Of a stretch of DNA of 32,108 nt, positions 1-7,647 are shown one piece after another (positions within the stretch are counted from its first letter, which is position 1; every line of letters starts with the position of its first letter). Origin of the DNA: Candidatus Zhuqueibacterota bacterium (GTDB lineage: Bacteria > Zhuqueibacterota > Zhuqueibacteria > Residuimicrobiales > JAFGEC01); NCBI GenBank assembly GCA_016931775.1, contig JAFGEC010000464.1:1-32108 (forward strand). The letters are read 5' to 3'. Under the pieces are notes generated by a model. The model was given only the letters and a program-made list of their open reading frames with translations, was not told the origin of the DNA and searched no databases. Both the position numbers and the translations under genes were made by a program.

Positions 1-147
1 CATCCCATCATCCATCATCACTTCCTGCCCAACCTCATCCTTCGGCCCAACGACACTTTTACTTCCACAGCCCATAATAACCATTCCCAGTACAATAGCT
101 CCTGTAATAACTGCGCACTTTACCAATGACATTTCTTTGCGTAACAT
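1..147 (-). CDS. Lipoprotein N-terminus (partial, runs off left edge)
   Basis: Reading leftwards from the ATG at 147, 49 codons stay open to the window edge. The peptide starts MLRKEMSLVK, has a hydrophobic stretch at residues 11-26 and then a lipobox, VIMGC, with Cys27 as the likely lipidated residue. The visible mature part is short and polar, beginning GSKSVVGPKDE, and ends Asp/Met-rich. The start is supported by an AAAAGGAGAGAGCC ribosome site just upstream. This is a type II signal peptide by eye; the function of the mature protein cannot be told. It lies downstream of the polysaccharide genes, on the same strand but separated by 420 bases. Confidence 0.6.
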   Translation of the reverse strand, partial: MLRKEMSLVKCAVITGAIVLGMVIMGCGSKSVVGPKDEVGQEVMMDDGM

Positions 148-567
148 GGCTCTCTCCTTTTCTTATGGTTTTTTAATTCAATCTTTTCGTTCAATCTCAC
201 CACAAATGCGCCAACGCAGGGAGGCGGAGGTCCCGGCTCTGACGGATTTGTAAATTTTCATCTCCCGTATTTTTTTCATCCCGCATGGCTCGATTACGAT
301 CCCACCCTTTCGGTATGATCGTAAACAGGATTAAAAAATACGAAAAGAGATCAAGCCGACGTTCCAATCTACCGACGATACCTTTTCTCGTTCCTTCTCT
401 CCAGGCTTGAAAACAGACATCCTATACTGCATATCTTGCAGATCAGGCAAGAAATGCGGACCCCTTATTTCCCAAATAAATGCCACTGTAAAAGCTCCCT
501 ATAAATATTATATTTAACTCCTCCTTTCAATGAATTTTCTTTATTTTCATATATTCCCTATTAAATT
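148..567. other. Intergenic region with one weak small ORF
   Basis: These 420 bases separate the lipoprotein start from the 145-aa hypothetical gene. I see no RNA gene and no convincing terminator. The only coding candidate is a 51-codon minus-strand ORF at 331-486, listed separately. Bases 207-230 (cacgcagggaggcggagg-like) resemble a degenerate copy of the short GC-rich repeat class also seen near 30.68 kb. Confidence 0.4.
331..486 (-). CDS. Possible 51-aa small protein, unrecognised
   Basis: A GTG at 486 opens a 51-codon frame ending in TAA at 331. AGGGAG lies eight bases upstream of the GTG, a reasonable ribosome site, and an in-frame TAG lies just before it. The peptide begins MAFIWEIRGPHFLPD and has a charged middle (KPGEKEREK) and a hydrophobic end. 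It has no family signature that I recognise. It lies between the 145-aa hypothetical gene and the lipoprotein, on the same strand, so it could be a small member of that group. It could equally be chance in a non-coding stretch. Confidence 0.22.
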   Translation of the reverse strand: MAFIWEIRGPHFLPDLQDMQYRMSVFKPGEKEREKVSSVDWNVGLISFRIF

Positions 568-999
568 TCACCTTTTCAACTTTGCGCCTTTAAATAACCC
601 TTTACCATCATCGTTCTGGGATTGCAATTGCTCCAGAGCAAAAATATAATCCTGAATCACATGATAAAAAACTTCAAAACATACATAGCAGTCATTTAAA
701 TGGTTTGCGATGTGGTTGCCGTATTTTTCTAAAAGCACATCGTAGCGCATAAGCAAGATGTATGCATAAAAAAAATCTTTATTGTTCTCCAAGTACGAAG
801 AACCGGGTTCACATCTGTTTTTCGGGATCTCTGAAAAAATTTTTACTAATCGATTTTCACTCTCCAGGCTTGAGAATCGGCTACGATAGTCCTCAAGCTT
901 TGCCCTGTCTGTTTCAGAAAAATTATCGGAGATATCATCAATCGCGTTTTCATAATCTATATTCAGAAAAGCCAATGCCGTACCAAAATTTAAATCCAC
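568..999 (-). CDS. Hypothetical protein with HX3CX2C motif
   Basis: A protein of about 143 aa with no recognisable family. It is acidic at the N-terminus and predicted mainly helical, with no signal peptide or membrane segment. Near the C-terminus it contains HLNDCYVC, which fits the HX3CX2C zinc motif of zf-HC2/ZAS anti-sigma domains, but the usual membrane anchor is missing, so this is only a resemblance. The open frame begins with ATG at 1005, but GGAG directly abuts that ATG with no spacer. The GTG at 999 has GGAG six bases upstream and is the better start. The gene stands alone, downstream of the polysaccharide operon and its candidate terminator. Function unknown. Confidence 0.55.
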   Translation of the reverse strand: MDLNFGTALAFLNIDYENAIDDISDNFSETDRAKLEDYRSRFSSLESENRLVKIFSEIPKNRCEPGSSYLENNKDFFYAYILLMRYDVLLEKYGNHIANHLNDCYVCFEVFYHVIQDYIFALEQLQSQNDDGKGLFKGAKLKR

Positions 1000-1005
1000 A
1001 ACCAT

Positions 1006-1564
1006 CTCCGAAAAATAGAAATTTAACCGTCTATCTTATAGTGTCACTTTATCACCTTTTTCTCTCAAAAAATTTTTTATTTACTATTGAATTGTCAAAA
1101 CAAAAAAAAATCGATTGCTTCATTGAGCCATCTGCTTATCTAGAATACAAGAAAGCAAAACTTTTCGAAAGCTGCAAAATCGATCTCAATTGAATATTTA
1201 AAATGAATTTTAAACGTTGGCTATGGATGGAATCTTCGGGATAATGACCGTATTGAACGAGGGGAAAAGATGGCGCCAAATGATCCTTCGCCACTTCAGG
1301 TAAAAGATGCCGCCGTATGATCGAAAGTAAAAATAACCCAAGAATAGAACAACACCCCCACAAATGTACATGTGTTGTTTTGTCCATTGAATGGTTTAAT
1401 AATTAATTACGACGTGCCTGAAAAAATGTATTATAACAATAATTTATAAAAGTCCCGGAAAAAAGAACTTTTATCCCGGGCCTTCCTTCCTATTAATATG
1501 GAAATTGACCGGAATAAAAATTTTGCTTTCTAAAAAAAGTGCTGTCAATTTGAAAAATAATTCA
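1006..1564. other. Intergenic region holding a candidate terminator
   Basis: These 559 AT-rich bases lie between the DUF354 gene and the 145-aa hypothetical gene. The recognisable structures are a terminator-like hairpin at 1441-1480 and an 8-bp inverted repeat (AAATTGAC at 1502-1509, GTCAATTT at 1544-1551) between it and the DUF354 stop. A TTGACA on the minus strand at 1093-1098 could be a -35 for the 145-aa gene, but the hexamer 17 bases on (AAATTT) is a poor -10. The open frame at 1136-1387 is not convincing. Confidence 0.4.
1441..1480 (-). terminator. Candidate intrinsic terminator of the polysaccharide operon
   Basis: On the minus strand CCCGGG (1480-1475) pairs with TCCGGG (1459-1454) through a five-GC-pair base, extended by A:T pairs from the intervening A-rich and T-rich arms. 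The stem is followed by ACTTTTAT. It lies about 85 bases past the DUF354 stop, where the long minus-strand gene train ends. The T-tract is short, and the arms would also fold in the plus direction, so it may act in both directions. Confidence 0.45.
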
Positions 1565-2593
1565 CTAGTTATAGCCTGTCTCAGAGAATAAAGATTTTGT
1601 AAATTCGGTCACATCTATTTTCGATGCCAGCACCTGTTCACGCTGTTTTCTTGCTTTCTCTGTAAGCTGTGGATCCTTCAACAATTCGAGACTTTTCTCC
1701 AAAGCCTGATTTTCATTACGAAAAATATACATCAAACCATATTTTTGAAATTCGGCAAAAGTTCCGATATCATCCGCTGACGACGCTATATTTATTGCGG
1801 GAGTTCCTAACAGGGCAGCCTCCGACGCCATTGTACCACCGTCACCAAAATAGAGTGTTGCATAATACAATAAATGGTGCATCCATTCAGGAGAGATCTG
1901 GGCTTTGTATTTTTCCAAATCCGGCGGTAATTCCTCCTCGGAAGTGATAAAGACCCTCGCATATCGGGAGATTTTTTCCACCGCCTTACGCTTCATTTTT
2001 ATACTTAAACCACGATGACCGATATCATGAAGTGCGTGCAATGCAACAAAACGCATAACGACGAATTTTTCCCCTTCCTTTAAACCCACTTTTTCTAAAA
2101 CAGTTTTATCCGGCTTGAAATAAAACGGATGCAGGTAGGCCAATTCATGAAATCCATTATATCGAATTTGCTTCGCACCTTCTTCCACAAGATAACACGA
2201 GGGTGTGTACAATCGTGTACAAAATCTTTTTACAATATTAACTGCCGTTCGAGCACCTTCAGTGTCGTTAAAAACCAGGCTTTTTTTGCCATTTAAAAAT
2301 CCTGCGATCGCCACGTAGGGATTGTTTATTCCGGTCAGTATATCAATATTCTCTTTACGTATTATCTTGCTCAGAAATAAAACCGCCTTGATAAGATAGA
2401 GGCACTTTCCAACAACGGTGTTTGAACCCTTTCCACGGGAAAAATATTTCAAATTGTACAGATCAAGCAAGGTTGTGGCAATATCTTTTTCACGTGCTGT
2501 AATTACAATTTCGGTAGAACCGTTCATCCGCTGTATAAAGTTCCTGTAAAAATGTACATGTGCTGGATGTCCGATATCAATGAGTATCTTCAT
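1565..2593 (-). CDS. DUF354 family protein, glycosyltransferase-like
   Basis: 342 aa, about the normal length for DUF354. It opens with MKILIDIGHPAHVHFYRNFI, the conserved family start, and has a GT-B-like layout: an N-terminal Rossmann half to about residue 165 and a C-terminal half containing FGDGGTMASEAALLGTPAI around residues 250-270. That segment resembles the nucleotide-sugar-binding region of UDP-GlcNAc 2-epimerase and MurG-type folds. The family is found in surface-polysaccharide loci, but no reaction is firmly assigned. The gene follows the acetamidino cassette after 139 bases and has a plausible promoter of its own at 2641-2669. It is the last gene before the candidate terminator. 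Family call confident; reaction unknown. Confidence 0.8.
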   Translation of the reverse strand: MKILIDIGHPAHVHFYRNFIQRMNGSTEIVITAREKDIATTLLDLYNLKYFSRGKGSNTVVGKCLYLIKAVLFLSKIIRKENIDILTGINNPYVAIAGFLNGKKSLVFNDTEGARTAVNIVKRFCTRLYTPSCYLVEEGAKQIRYNGFHELAYLHPFYFKPDKTVLEKVGLKEGEKFVVMRFVALHALHDIGHRGLSIKMKRKAVEKISRYARVFITSEEELPPDLEKYKAQISPEWMHHLLYYATLYFGDGGTMASEAALLGTPAINIASSADDIGTFAEFQKYGLMYIFRNENQALEKSLELLKDPQLTEKARKQREQVLASKIDVTEFTKSLFSETGYN

Positions 2594-2640
2594 CGATGAA
2601 CGCCTTGTTATGGGTATGCTATATTATGATATAAAATAAA

Positions 2641-2669
2641 AATATAAAACATTAATATGTAAAATTCAA
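2641..2669 (-). promoter_or_regulatory. Candidate sigma70-type promoter for the DUF354 gene
   Basis: On the minus strand TTGAAT (2669-2664) is followed after exactly 17 bases by TATATT (2646-2641). These match the -35 consensus at four of six positions and the -10 at five of six. Transcription would begin near 2634, about 40 bases before the ATG at 2593. The surrounding DNA is very AT-rich, so a chance match is possible. Confidence 0.35.
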
Positions 2670-2732
2670 TAACTTTCGTCACAGAAAACAAAAGAAATAA
2701 ACACCACAAATAAATCGGAAAACGACATGATA

Positions 2733-3503
2733 TTAATCCGCCGGACTAAAAATATCTTCCAACTGCTGCCGTTTGGGGAAATTGATCAATACAGCGTTTA
2801 ATCTTCCATGATAAACAAACAAACTCCCTGCAGCTACAGCGGATGCCCCGCCCTGAAAAACGGCTTTTGGGAAATCGTTCAACGATCCCGCTCCGCCGCA
2901 TGCAATCACAGGGACGGACACGGCATTGCTTACGTATTTTATTAAATCTAAATCGTATCCAGCCATCGTTCCGTCGCGGTCGACGCTATTCAGGAAAATC
3001 TCCCCTGCTCCCATTTTTTCCATTTGGATGGCAAATTCCCGTGGATCCAATGTGGTTTTTTTACTGCCACTATGCGTGTAAATCCTATAATCCTTTGGAA
3101 ATACTTTTTTTACATCAATGGACACGACAATGGTCGAGCTGCCAAATACATCCGCTGCTTTTTGTATAAATTGCGGTTCGATGACGGCTTGCGTATTGAT
3201 GGCGACTTTTTCTGCACCGGAATTTATTATTTTTCGGATATCGTCAATCGTACGGATTCCGCCTCCAACCGTGAAAGGCATGTACGCTTCATCACCTATC
3301 TTTTCCACAAGTTCCGCAGAAATGGTTCGATTTTCGCGCGAAGCGGTAATATCCAAAAAAACCAGTTCATCGGCAAGTTTCTCATTGAAAATTTTAACTG
3401 CATTTATAGGATCACCGATATATCGGAATTTTCTGAACCGGATGGTTTTAACCAAACCGTTTTTTTTCAGCAACAAAGTTGGAATAACCCGCGGCCGAAA
3501 CAT
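2733..3503 (-). CDS. hisF2: HisF-like subunit of the acetamidino-sugar system
   Basis: About 256 aa, a (beta/alpha)8-barrel of the HisF family. Phosphate-binding and barrel motifs are visible (FLDITAS, PFTVGGGIR, PVIACGGAGS). The segment equivalent to the catalytic IPCLDVKDG of histidine-pathway HisF reads IPTLLLKKNG, so the first catalytic Asp is replaced by Leu; the second (SIDVKK) is kept. With HisH and WbpG directly upstream, this fits the divergent HisF of acetamidino-modification cassettes. There it should pass ammonia from HisH to the amidotransferase rather than make imidazole glycerol phosphate. The frame opens with TTG at 3518, but the ATG at 3503, just past the hisH stop, gives the usual N-terminus. 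Confidence 0.85.
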   Translation of the reverse strand: MFRPRVIPTLLLKKNGLVKTIRFRKFRYIGDPINAVKIFNEKLADELVFLDITASRENRTISAELVEKIGDEAYMPFTVGGGIRTIDDIRKIINSGAEKVAINTQAVIEPQFIQKAADVFGSSTIVVSIDVKKVFPKDYRIYTHSGSKKTTLDPREFAIQMEKMGAGEIFLNSVDRDGTMAGYDLDLIKYVSNAVSVPVIACGGAGSLNDFPKAVFQGGASAVAAGSLFVYHGRLNAVLINFPKRQQLEDIFSPAD

Positions 3504-3504
3504 C

Positions 3505-4119
3505 TTATAACTCGACAAAATTTTTTAGAATCTGCAAACCGTATGCATGGCTTTTTTCCGGATGAAATTGTGTCCCGAATATATTTTCTTTTTCAAACGA
3601 CGACACAAACGTATTACCATACTCTGTCGTAGCGACAATATCCTCCCGACTTCGGCATGTAACATAATAGGCATGAACAAAATAAAAAATCGCTGCCGGA
3701 TCCAAATCTTTAAAAAGCCGTCCGGCCCGGTATATCTGTAGAGTATTCCAACCCATATGAGGAATCTTGAATCGACTTGAAGATTCGTCAAATACAAATC
3801 GTTTTGTTTCAGCTGCCACCCAACCAAGCCCCGCCACATTACCCTCCTCACTGTGTTCGGTTAACAATTGCATACCCAAACATATACCCAGGATTGGAAC
3901 TTTATCGTGATGTACCTTATGATTTAAAGCCCCGATCATGTCCGTTTCCCGCAATTGTTGCATACCGCAAAAAAAATTCCCAACACCGGGCAAAATAATT
4001 TTATCGGCCTTTTCGACTTCACCCGGCTTTTGACAAATTTTGACATCTTGACCGAGTCGAACCAGGCATTTATATACCGAACGAAGATTTCCCATTCTAT
4101 AATCAATGACTGCGATCAT
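3505..4119 (-). CDS. hisH2: HisH-like glutaminase of the acetamidino-sugar system
   Basis: 204 aa, the full length of a HisH class I glutamine amidotransferase. The nucleophile elbow is GICLGMQLL with Cys80, and His186 and Glu188 in FHPEKS complete the triad; the oxyanion segment PGVGNF is present. It would hydrolyse glutamine and hand ammonia to the HisF-like barrel. It lies 6 bases after the WbpG-like gene and directly before hisF2. No other histidine-biosynthesis gene is present, so a role in histidine synthesis is unlikely. This triplet matches the wbpG-hisH-hisF arrangement known from Pseudomonas aeruginosa O5-type B-band O-antigen loci. Confidence 0.87.
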   Translation of the reverse strand: MIAVIDYRMGNLRSVYKCLVRLGQDVKICQKPGEVEKADKIILPGVGNFFCGMQQLRETDMIGALNHKVHHDKVPILGICLGMQLLTEHSEEGNVAGLGWVAAETKRFVFDESSSRFKIPHMGWNTLQIYRAGRLFKDLDPAAIFYFVHAYYVTCRSREDIVATTEYGNTFVSSFEKENIFGTQFHPEKSHAYGLQILKNFVEL

Positions 4120-4125
4120 GTGATC

Positions 4126-5316
4126 CTAATGGGTTGTTTTGACTTGTGAAGACACATTGGCATGACACGATGGTTCCATTTCCATTAATATGGGCGGTGT
4201 TGAGTGTGAAACAAGTTTATAAAGAGAGGTAATGACTGTCCGGTATCTTTTCAAAATGTTATAATAATTGGGAAACTCGAGAAAAGACCGGGGCTTTTGC
4301 CGCATGATATCAAAAAACTCATCATTTGATAATCCAAGTTTCTTTATCACATAAATTCGGTCACTTTTTGCCTGGTCCTTGGGCATGGGAGCAGTATTGT
4401 TCAATATGTCCAATGCTTGTCGTCTGCCTAATTGTCCGCTCCGTATCAGTGCCGAAAATTCCCGTTTCCGTTTGTCAATGCCGAATTTTTCCGGCAGTAT
4501 ATATCCCTGATAAAACCGCGTGTATACCGATTCGTAATGATGCCCACCATAATCTTGCCAATCGAGTTCCTTTTTTAACAGTTCCTTTATGCTTTTCTTA
4601 TTATATGGGAAATAATATAAAAGCCTGAACTGTTTAATATGTTTCAGATAGGAGTAATAAAACAGATCAAACAGGGTAAAATTCGGAAATGAGCTGAGTT
4701 TCATCGAACCATATATTTTTTGTACGCTTTTTATGTACCGCCCATCCCCATAACTCCACATAATCGGTACTTTGCCCTCGGTACGAAAAGAATGTCCGTT
4801 TACAATATACTGAATATCGTTTTCTGCAGCTGCACGGTAAAGAGTTGCCTTGATCCCAATATCAGTCGGAATTTCACAATCGGGTGTCGATGCTTTTAAA
4901 AAGGCGATTTGCAGATTCTTAAACTCCTCCCAATTAACGACATACGTATAGAGGTCAAAACCAAGTTTTTCCGTGGCGTTTTTTATATTTGAAACGGCAA
5001 TTTCAGTATCCCACCCATTATCAAAATGCACAACCAAAGGCCGCAAATGGAGCTTTTTTGCTAAATAAAGCTGATAGGTACTGTCTGTACCACCGCTTAC
5101 TCCTATGACACAATCATAAGGTTTGTTTGCCCCTCTCCTTTTTATTTCATCAATGATTCCGTAAAAAACATCTTCACCTGATGAATCCAGTGGGTATTCC
5201 TGCTCCAACCGATCATGAAGATGACAATACTGACAAATCCCTCCGCTATCGAATCTAATCCAAGGATCCGTTGTATCCATCACACAACGTGTACATCTTT
5301 GTATTTCTGAGGACAT
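4126..5316 (-). CDS. wbpG: N-acetyl sugar amidotransferase, WbpG/PseA-like
   Basis: 396 aa. The N-terminus carries a Cys4 zinc-knuckle-like pair: CTRC (Cys8, Cys11) and CQYC (Cys28, Cys31). An ATP PP-loop, SGGTDS, lies at residues 74-79, with Rossmann-like ATP-pyrophosphatase sequence after it (VVHFDNGWD, VNGHSFRTEGK). This is the architecture of the WbpG/PseA/LegG-type enzymes that convert an N-acetyl group of a nucleotide sugar into an acetamidino group, using ammonia supplied by partner HisH and HisF proteins; both partners follow immediately. The start at 5316 puts the first Cys pair at the usual position. The sugar substrate is unknown. Overlap with a hydrophobic frame at 5280-5468 is judged spurious. 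Confidence 0.88.
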   Translation of the reverse strand: MSSEIQRCTRCVMDTTDPWIRFDSGGICQYCHLHDRLEQEYPLDSSGEDVFYGIIDEIKRRGANKPYDCVIGVSGGTDSTYQLYLAKKLHLRPLVVHFDNGWDTEIAVSNIKNATEKLGFDLYTYVVNWEEFKNLQIAFLKASTPDCEIPTDIGIKATLYRAAAENDIQYIVNGHSFRTEGKVPIMWSYGDGRYIKSVQKIYGSMKLSSFPNFTLFDLFYYSYLKHIKQFRLLYYFPYNKKSIKELLKKELDWQDYGGHHYESVYTRFYQGYILPEKFGIDKRKREFSALIRSGQLGRRQALDILNNTAPMPKDQAKSDRIYVIKKLGLSNDEFFDIMRQKPRSFLEFPNYYNILKRYRTVITSLYKLVSHSTPPILMEMEPSCHANVSSQVKTTH

Positions 5317-5454
5317 TTGAAAATAACTGCTTTCTCTTTATAAAAATGAAAAAAACCTATAAGGTGGCTCATTTCAATAAACCGGTGTTTGGTTACGACG
5401 AATAACGCAAAATAAGAAATAATTCCACTAAATAAAATATAAATCATCGAAACA

Positions 5455-6627
5455 CTATAATTCTTCATACGCCTCTTTCAGTTTTTTCTCTTCATTCTCC
5501 CAATTATAATAGTGCTCAGCTAAAAGTTTGGCATTACTAGAGTAAACTTTTGCCGCCGACGGATCGAAACATTTATGAACGGCTTCGACAAATGATGTCT
5601 CCGAATCCTTCTGATAGGCCACACCAATCGGTCCGACAGGATTTTCATATACTTGACGAAATAAAACCGGTACATCCGTAACAATGACCGGCAGACCGGC
5701 CATACAGGCTTCGGAAAGTTTGTTTAAAGCAGCGAATTCTTGATTTAAATTAATGGGTTCCATAGGAATCACACTGACATCGGCAGTTGAAATGAGTGAA
5801 ATGACCTGCCAAGACGGAACCGGCGGTTGTATGTGAACGCGAGAGGCAACATTGAGAGACTGAGCCAGAGATTCCAACGATAGGCGATTGCGGTCATTCA
5901 CCGGGCCGACAAGACAGAAATGAATACTGGCATCCATTCGCGGCAAAGCGCTGACCACTTTTTCCACACGATGTAAAACAAACGGAACAATATTTCCCAC
6001 ATAAAGCAATAATTTTTCCTCACCCCTTAATCCGCATAAATGGCGCAGATTTGCCGGGGTATGCTTCCAATTTTTCAAAGCAAAATTCTCCAAAACCAGC
6101 GGCTTTTTTACACCATACAAACGGCGCACAAATTCCGCCCGTTCATTAGAGGCATGAATACAAAGATCAACGTGTGGAAAAACCGCTTTTTCCAACCAAT
6201 AGTTTAATCGATTTCCAAAAGATTTTGAGGATTTTTTTGCCATGTGCAATTCGTGAGCATCATACACCAGTTTTCCCCGATGCAACAATGATGCAAAAAA
6301 ACCACCAATTAACAATTTAATATCGTGGACATGATAAATATCCGCATTATGAAAGACCAGGGAAAAGGTCATACGCAGAATCACTTGAATCCCTCCCCAA
6401 AACCGTAAAACGCGGTCGATTGTCTTTCTCCGCTTTGCCCAATACCTGTTGGGAAAGAGCCTGTACTTTACACCATCGCGTACAATGACATTCTTTTTAT
6501 CTATCGTTTGATCGTATGCCAGAAACTCTAGCCTGTACCCCATACGTTCCAGACTTTTAATCTCTTTCAGCGCGCGAGTAGCAAAACGAATATCCTGAAA
6601 TTCAGCCATTATGACTTTTTTGGGCAT
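5455..6627 (-). CDS. GT-B glycosyltransferase, family 4-like
   Basis: About 390 aa. The N-terminal half contains YHVHDIKLL and VYDAHELHM, typical of GT4 acceptor-domain loops. The C-terminal half has LLLYVGNIVP, then a diverged ExxxxxxxE motif (EFAALNKLSEACMAGLPVIV) near residues 305-325, where nucleotide-sugar ribose and phosphate are bound. It probably adds one sugar to the lipid-linked repeat unit on the cytoplasmic side of the inner membrane. The frame opens with TTG at 6630, but the adjacent ATG at 6627 overlaps the stop of the preceding GT2 gene by one base (TGATG), indicating translational coupling. Donor and acceptor sugars cannot be read from the sequence. Confidence 0.8.
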   Translation of the reverse strand: MPKKVIMAEFQDIRFATRALKEIKSLERMGYRLEFLAYDQTIDKKNVIVRDGVKYRLFPNRYWAKRRKTIDRVLRFWGGIQVILRMTFSLVFHNADIYHVHDIKLLIGGFFASLLHRGKLVYDAHELHMAKKSSKSFGNRLNYWLEKAVFPHVDLCIHASNERAEFVRRLYGVKKPLVLENFALKNWKHTPANLRHLCGLRGEEKLLLYVGNIVPFVLHRVEKVVSALPRMDASIHFCLVGPVNDRNRLSLESLAQSLNVASRVHIQPPVPSWQVISLISTADVSVIPMEPINLNQEFAALNKLSEACMAGLPVIVTDVPVLFRQVYENPVGPIGVAYQKDSETSFVEAVHKCFDPSAAKVYSSNAKLLAEHYYNWENEEKKLKEAYEEL

Positions 6628-7520
6628 CAATGTAACCTTTGGGTAAACCGATTTTTAAAATGAGCGACGAAGATAAAAATTAACGACACCGGCAACAGCA
6701 ATAAAATACCGTGCCGTGCGATAAATCGTATATATTTCACGATATAATTTTTTGAAACCGGCGACAAAAAGCCTTTTAAAAAATCTCCCCAGGATTCCTG
6801 AAGCCAAGGCGTTCCCAAACCGGTTGTCTCCGTGTTCTCGAACACACAGGTGTTCCAGGTTATAAATACTTTTGCGCCTTTTTTACGTGCACGAAAACAA
6901 AAATCATAATCGGATGCGTATTGAACGAATTTTTCATCAAAACCTTTCAGTGGATTTAACAGCGAAAGCGGAAAAAGCATCCCACGCCCCGGCAACACCA
7001 AAGATGGATGAATGCCGCTCAATGTGGCCGGATCGATGACCGATAGAGTTTTATGATAGTTTATGTACTTGAAACGCCACTGACGAAAGGCAAACGATCC
7101 TGAAAAGGTCAGGCGATGGGGTTTCGACAAGGTAAATGACATCGATCCGAGAATCGAATCCTCAGGACATTCAGTTGCGTCCATCATCATCGTTCGCAAA
7201 TAGTTCGCTGGTATTTCACAATCGTCATTCAAAGTTAGAATATAATCGCTTCTGAGCATCCGGACAACTTCAAAACCCTTGTTCATCGATTTGGTGTACC
7301 ACCAATTGCCCGTCCCTCGAACAACATAAACTTGAGGGAACATCGATTCCAGCATTTCCAGGGTGCCATCCGTAGATCCATCTACCACCACAACAACAAA
7401 CAAGTGGATACCGGTTATATCCTGACTGTAGATTTGTGTGAGAATTTTCTGCAGCATATCCCGGCGATTGAATGTTGGAATAACGACACTGACTTTTTGT
7501 ATATTTAAAAATGGCACCAA
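6627..7520 (-). CDS. GT-A glycosyltransferase, family 2
   Basis: 297 aa. The GT2 hallmarks are clear: VSVVIPTFNRRDML at the N-terminus, VVVDGSTDGT as the nucleotide-binding strand, NDDC as the DxD-type metal site near residue 100, and FVQYASDYDFCFRARKKG near residue 205 as the catalytic-base region, like rhamnosyltransferase-type GT2s. A hydrophobic segment near the C-terminus (GILLLLPVSLIFIFVAHF) probably tethers it to the membrane. The frame opens with TTG at 7520 followed directly by GTG; either may be the start, and the ribosome site is weak. A 127-base AT-rich gap separates it from wzx, larger than most gaps in this train, so a minor internal promoter is possible. Confidence 0.8.
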   Translation of the reverse strand: MVPFLNIQKVSVVIPTFNRRDMLQKILTQIYSQDITGIHLFVVVVVDGSTDGTLEMLESMFPQVYVVRGTGNWWYTKSMNKGFEVVRMLRSDYILTLNDDCEIPANYLRTMMMDATECPEDSILGSMSFTLSKPHRLTFSGSFAFRQWRFKYINYHKTLSVIDPATLSGIHPSLVLPGRGMLFPLSLLNPLKGFDEKFVQYASDYDFCFRARKKGAKVFITWNTCVFENTETTGLGTPWLQESWGDFLKGFLSPVSKNYIVKYIRFIARHGILLLLPVSLIFIFVAHFKNRFTQRLH

Positions 7521-7647
7521 AGGAAAAATCCTGTTATAAATTACGAGTCAACAATATGAGTATAAAAATAAAAAATCAACATTTCGAGACAATAGAAAAG
7601 CCACGAATGATTGACATACAAAGCATCATTTATAAATCACGGCATCA

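Noticed and set aside
1136-1387. 83-aa minus-strand frame starting MDKTTHVHLWGCC
   Set aside because: No ribosome site, no recognisable family and a low-complexity tail. I could not support it as a gene or as a transposase remnant.
2733-4119. HisH and HisF as histidine-biosynthesis genes
   Set aside because: No other his gene is present, a WbpG-type amidotransferase is adjacent, and HisF has lost a catalytic Asp. The acetamidino-sugar role fits better.
5280-5468. 62-aa hydrophobic frame between the GT4 gene and wbpG
   Set aside because: It overlaps the start of wbpG by 37 bases and the end of the GT4 gene by 14, has no family signature, and lies in AT-rich DNA where hydrophobic codons arise by chance.
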